This document shows positions 8,354-9,233 of a DNA stretch of 9,233 nucleotides, in pieces. How positions within the stretch are numbered: position 1 is the first letter of the stretch; every line of letters starts with the position of its first letter. The stretch comes from Oxalobacteraceae bacterium (GTDB lineage Bacteria > Pseudomonadota > Gammaproteobacteria > Burkholderiales > Burkholderiaceae_D), in contig JAGKXB010000047.1 in NCBI GenBank assembly GCA_021151485.1, forward strand, positions 1-9,233. The letters run 5' to 3'. The translations under genes were made by a program, and so were the position numbers. Below the pieces are notes generated by a model that was given only the letters and a program-made list of their open reading frames with translations, searched no databases and was not told the DNA's origin.

Positions 8354-8372
8354 ATAAGTCTAACGGTATACA
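8344..8372 (+). promoter_or_regulatory. Candidate sigma70 promoter of the xylanase gene
   Basis: A perfect -35 TTGACA (8344-8349) is followed after 17 bp by TATACA (8367-8372), which matches four of six bases of the -10 consensus. Transcription would start near 8379, giving a leader of about 150 nt. It lies in the most AT-rich part of the gap. No better-placed pair was found closer to the gene. Confidence 0.45.
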
Positions 8373-8491
8373 AGTATCTATCGATGGCGCCGAAATGATT
8401 TATCTATAACAGCAACCCCTTTTTGGCCTTCGATGTAAACCTGCCCGCAATGGGTGGAATCAACCTTCAACAGTCCTCGTCCTCTATAGGC

Positions 8492-8514
8492 GGTATTGGT
8501 TGAGTGGCTATACC
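8492..8514 (+). promoter_or_regulatory. Weak hairpin beside the xylanase ribosome site
   Basis: GGTAT (8492-8496) and ATACC (8510-8514) can form a 5-bp stem that ends two bases before the Shine-Dalgarno GGAG (8517-8520). GGTTGA in its loop could instead pair with TCAACC at 8460-8465. The two pairings would be alternatives in the leader, but both are short and the signal is weak. Confidence 0.2.
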
Positions 8515-8516
8515 CT

Positions 8517-8520
8517 GGAG
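8517..8520 (+). promoter_or_regulatory. Shine-Dalgarno site of the xylanase gene
   Basis: GGAG lies 7 nt before the ATG at 8528, supporting this start. The start is also supported by the signal peptide that begins there. Confidence 0.7.
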
Positions 8521-8527
8521 TCTAATA

Positions 8528-9233
8528 ATGAGAGTCACCTTTAATAAAAATAATGTTGTAGCTTCATTGGTTTGTGCTTTGGCAGTGGGTGTATCGGGAG
8601 CAAACGCGCAAACGCTAACCAGCAATTCCACTGGTACTAATAACGGCTTTTACTACAGTTTTTGGAAAGATTCCGGCAGTGCTTCCATGACCCTGGGTTC
8701 TGGCGGACGCTATACCTCCCAGTGGACCAGCAACACCAATAACTGGGTGGGCGGTAAAGGCTGGAATCCGGGCTCCAGCTCGCGTGTGCTGAACTATTCA
8801 GGCAATTACGGTGTTAGCGATAGCCAGAACTCCTACCTGGCGTTCTATGGTTGGACGCGCAACCCGCTGATCGAGTACTACATCATTGAAAGCTACGGCT
8901 CTTACAACCCGGCGTCTTGTTCCGGCGGTACCGACTACGGCAGCTTCACCAGCGATGGCGCGACTTACAATGTGCGTCGCTGCTTGCGTACCCAACAACC
9001 TTCTATTGATGGCACCCAGACCTTTTATCAATACTTCAGCGTGCGCAATCCCAAGAAAGGTTTTGGCAATATTTCCGGCACTATTACCTTTGCTAACCAT
9101 GCCAACTTCTGGGCGAGCAAGGGCTTGAACCTGGGTACTCACGACTATCAAGTGATGGCAACTGAAGGTTATCAAAGCACCGGTAGTTCCGATATTACGG
9201 TTGCGTCCGGAAGTGGCTCAGGTGGTGGTAGCT
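8528..9233 (+). CDS. Secreted GH11 endo-1,4-beta-xylanase, 3' end cut by window
   Basis: The 235 codons visible encode an extracellular xylanase that cuts the beta-1,4 backbone of xylan. Residues 1-27 form a Sec signal peptide: a basic start, a hydrophobic core [13 protein letters not shown], and a cleavage site ANA before Gln28. The GH11 jelly-roll follows (about 29-222), with [30 protein letters not shown], the nucleophile Glu116 in [12 protein letters not shown] and the acid/base Glu213 in [15 protein letters not shown]. The domain looks complete and active. After it, GSGSGGGS begins a Ser/Gly linker of the kind used in Cellvibrio enzymes, so one or more further modules, such as a carbohydrate-binding or esterase domain, probably lie past the edge (inference). 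Codons favour C endings (AAC, TAC, ACC), unlike the defence genes, which suggests a resident, well-expressed gene. It has its own promoter candidate and ribosome site and is unrelated in function to the operon. Confidence 0.95.
   Translation, partial: MRVTFNKNNVVASLVCALAVGVSGANAQTLTSNSTGTNNGFYYSFWKDSGSASMTLGSGGRYTSQWTSNTNNWVGGKGWNPGSSSRVLNYSGNYGVSDSQNSYLAFYGWTRNPLIEYYIIESYGSYNPASCSGGTDYGSFTSDGATYNVRRCLRTQQPSIDGTQTFYQYFSVRNPKKGFGNISGTITFANHANFWASKGLNLGTHDYQVMATEGYQSTGSSDITVASGSGSGGGS

Larger units (their letters stand above)
8137..8409 (+). pseudogene. Possible remnant of a small gene, one internal stop
   Basis: One frame stays open from inside the end of the primase-helicase gene (8074) to a TAA at 8287, and the same frame then stays open to a TAA at 8407. 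The first piece reads protein-like, for example NGQILGIDFIATQTDPGN and ICFHPVTQIP. The second includes MVCLTINKSNGIQVSIDG and AEMIYL. No ATG, GTG or TTG start exists in the first piece, and the only ATG early in the second is at 8335, with no ribosome site. This could be the decayed tail of a gene cut by arrival of the defence operon, or a chance open frame in AT-rich DNA. I do not recognise the family. Confidence 0.25.
8135..8527. other. Intergenic gap between defence operon and xylanase gene
   Basis: No complete gene was found in these 393 bp. The left part carries a weak coding-like frame described separately. The middle (about 8306-8372) is AT-rich and holds an inverted repeat, a direct repeat and a promoter candidate. 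The right part is a probable untranslated leader ending at the xylanase ribosome site. I saw no GC-rich hairpin followed by a T-run, so the end of the operon transcript is not marked; the CCCCTTTTT at 8416-8424 lacks a stem. Confidence 0.7.

Noticed and set aside
8416..8424. CCCCTTTTT as a transcription terminator after the operon
   Set aside because: No stem of useful length precedes the T-run, and it lies within the proposed xylanase leader.
8798..9175. Minus-strand open frame of 125 codons opposite the xylanase
   Set aside because: The opposite strand encodes a clear GH11 domain with both catalytic glutamates; the antisense frame reflects its codon bias.
1..9233. CRISPR arrays, tRNA genes, insertion sequences and integrase genes
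   Set aside because: No regularly spaced repeats, cloverleaf sequences, transposase or recombinase motifs were found on reading both strands.

Overview
The window looks like a gammaproteobacterial chromosome, probably Cellvibrio or a close saprophytic relative. The last gene encodes a secreted family 11 xylanase that runs into a Ser/Gly linker, the modular style of Cellvibrio polysaccharide-degrading enzymes. This assignment is an inference from protein type and gene style, not from a database match.

Layout: bases 47-8134 hold five genes on the + strand with almost no space between them (4-bp overlap, 0, 1 and 3 bp). They read as one defence operon: darT (DNA ADP-ribosyltransferase toxin), darG (macrodomain antitoxin), hsdR (type I restriction motor/nuclease subunit), a YgjP-like zinc metallopeptidase, and a fusion of a TOTE-type archaeo-eukaryotic primase domain with an SF2 helicase. 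Neither hsdM nor hsdS is in the window. The first gene starts 46 bp from the left edge with no good promoter or ribosome site, so the operon probably begins further left, where hsdM and hsdS would be expected.

Bases 8135-8527 are a 393-bp gap. It marks the change from the AT-leaning defence operon to the C-ending-codon xylanase gene. It holds a faint coding-like remnant with one internal stop, an AT-rich inverted repeat, a 9-bp direct repeat and a sigma70-like promoter for the xylanase. No clear rho-independent terminator was found.

Bases 8528-9233 are the 5' part of the xylanase gene: signal peptide, complete GH11 catalytic domain and the start of a linker. The gene continues past the right edge.

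Working model: the type I enzyme cuts unmethylated foreign DNA. DarT is held by DarG and released if phage infection disturbs the pair, modifying bases in single-stranded DNA and stopping replication. The peptidase and the primase-helicase are co-transcribed accessories. A role for the peptidase in controlling a partner protein, and for the primase-helicase in acting on damaged, modified or displaced DNA, are inferences. The full five-part combination is the most interesting thing in the window.
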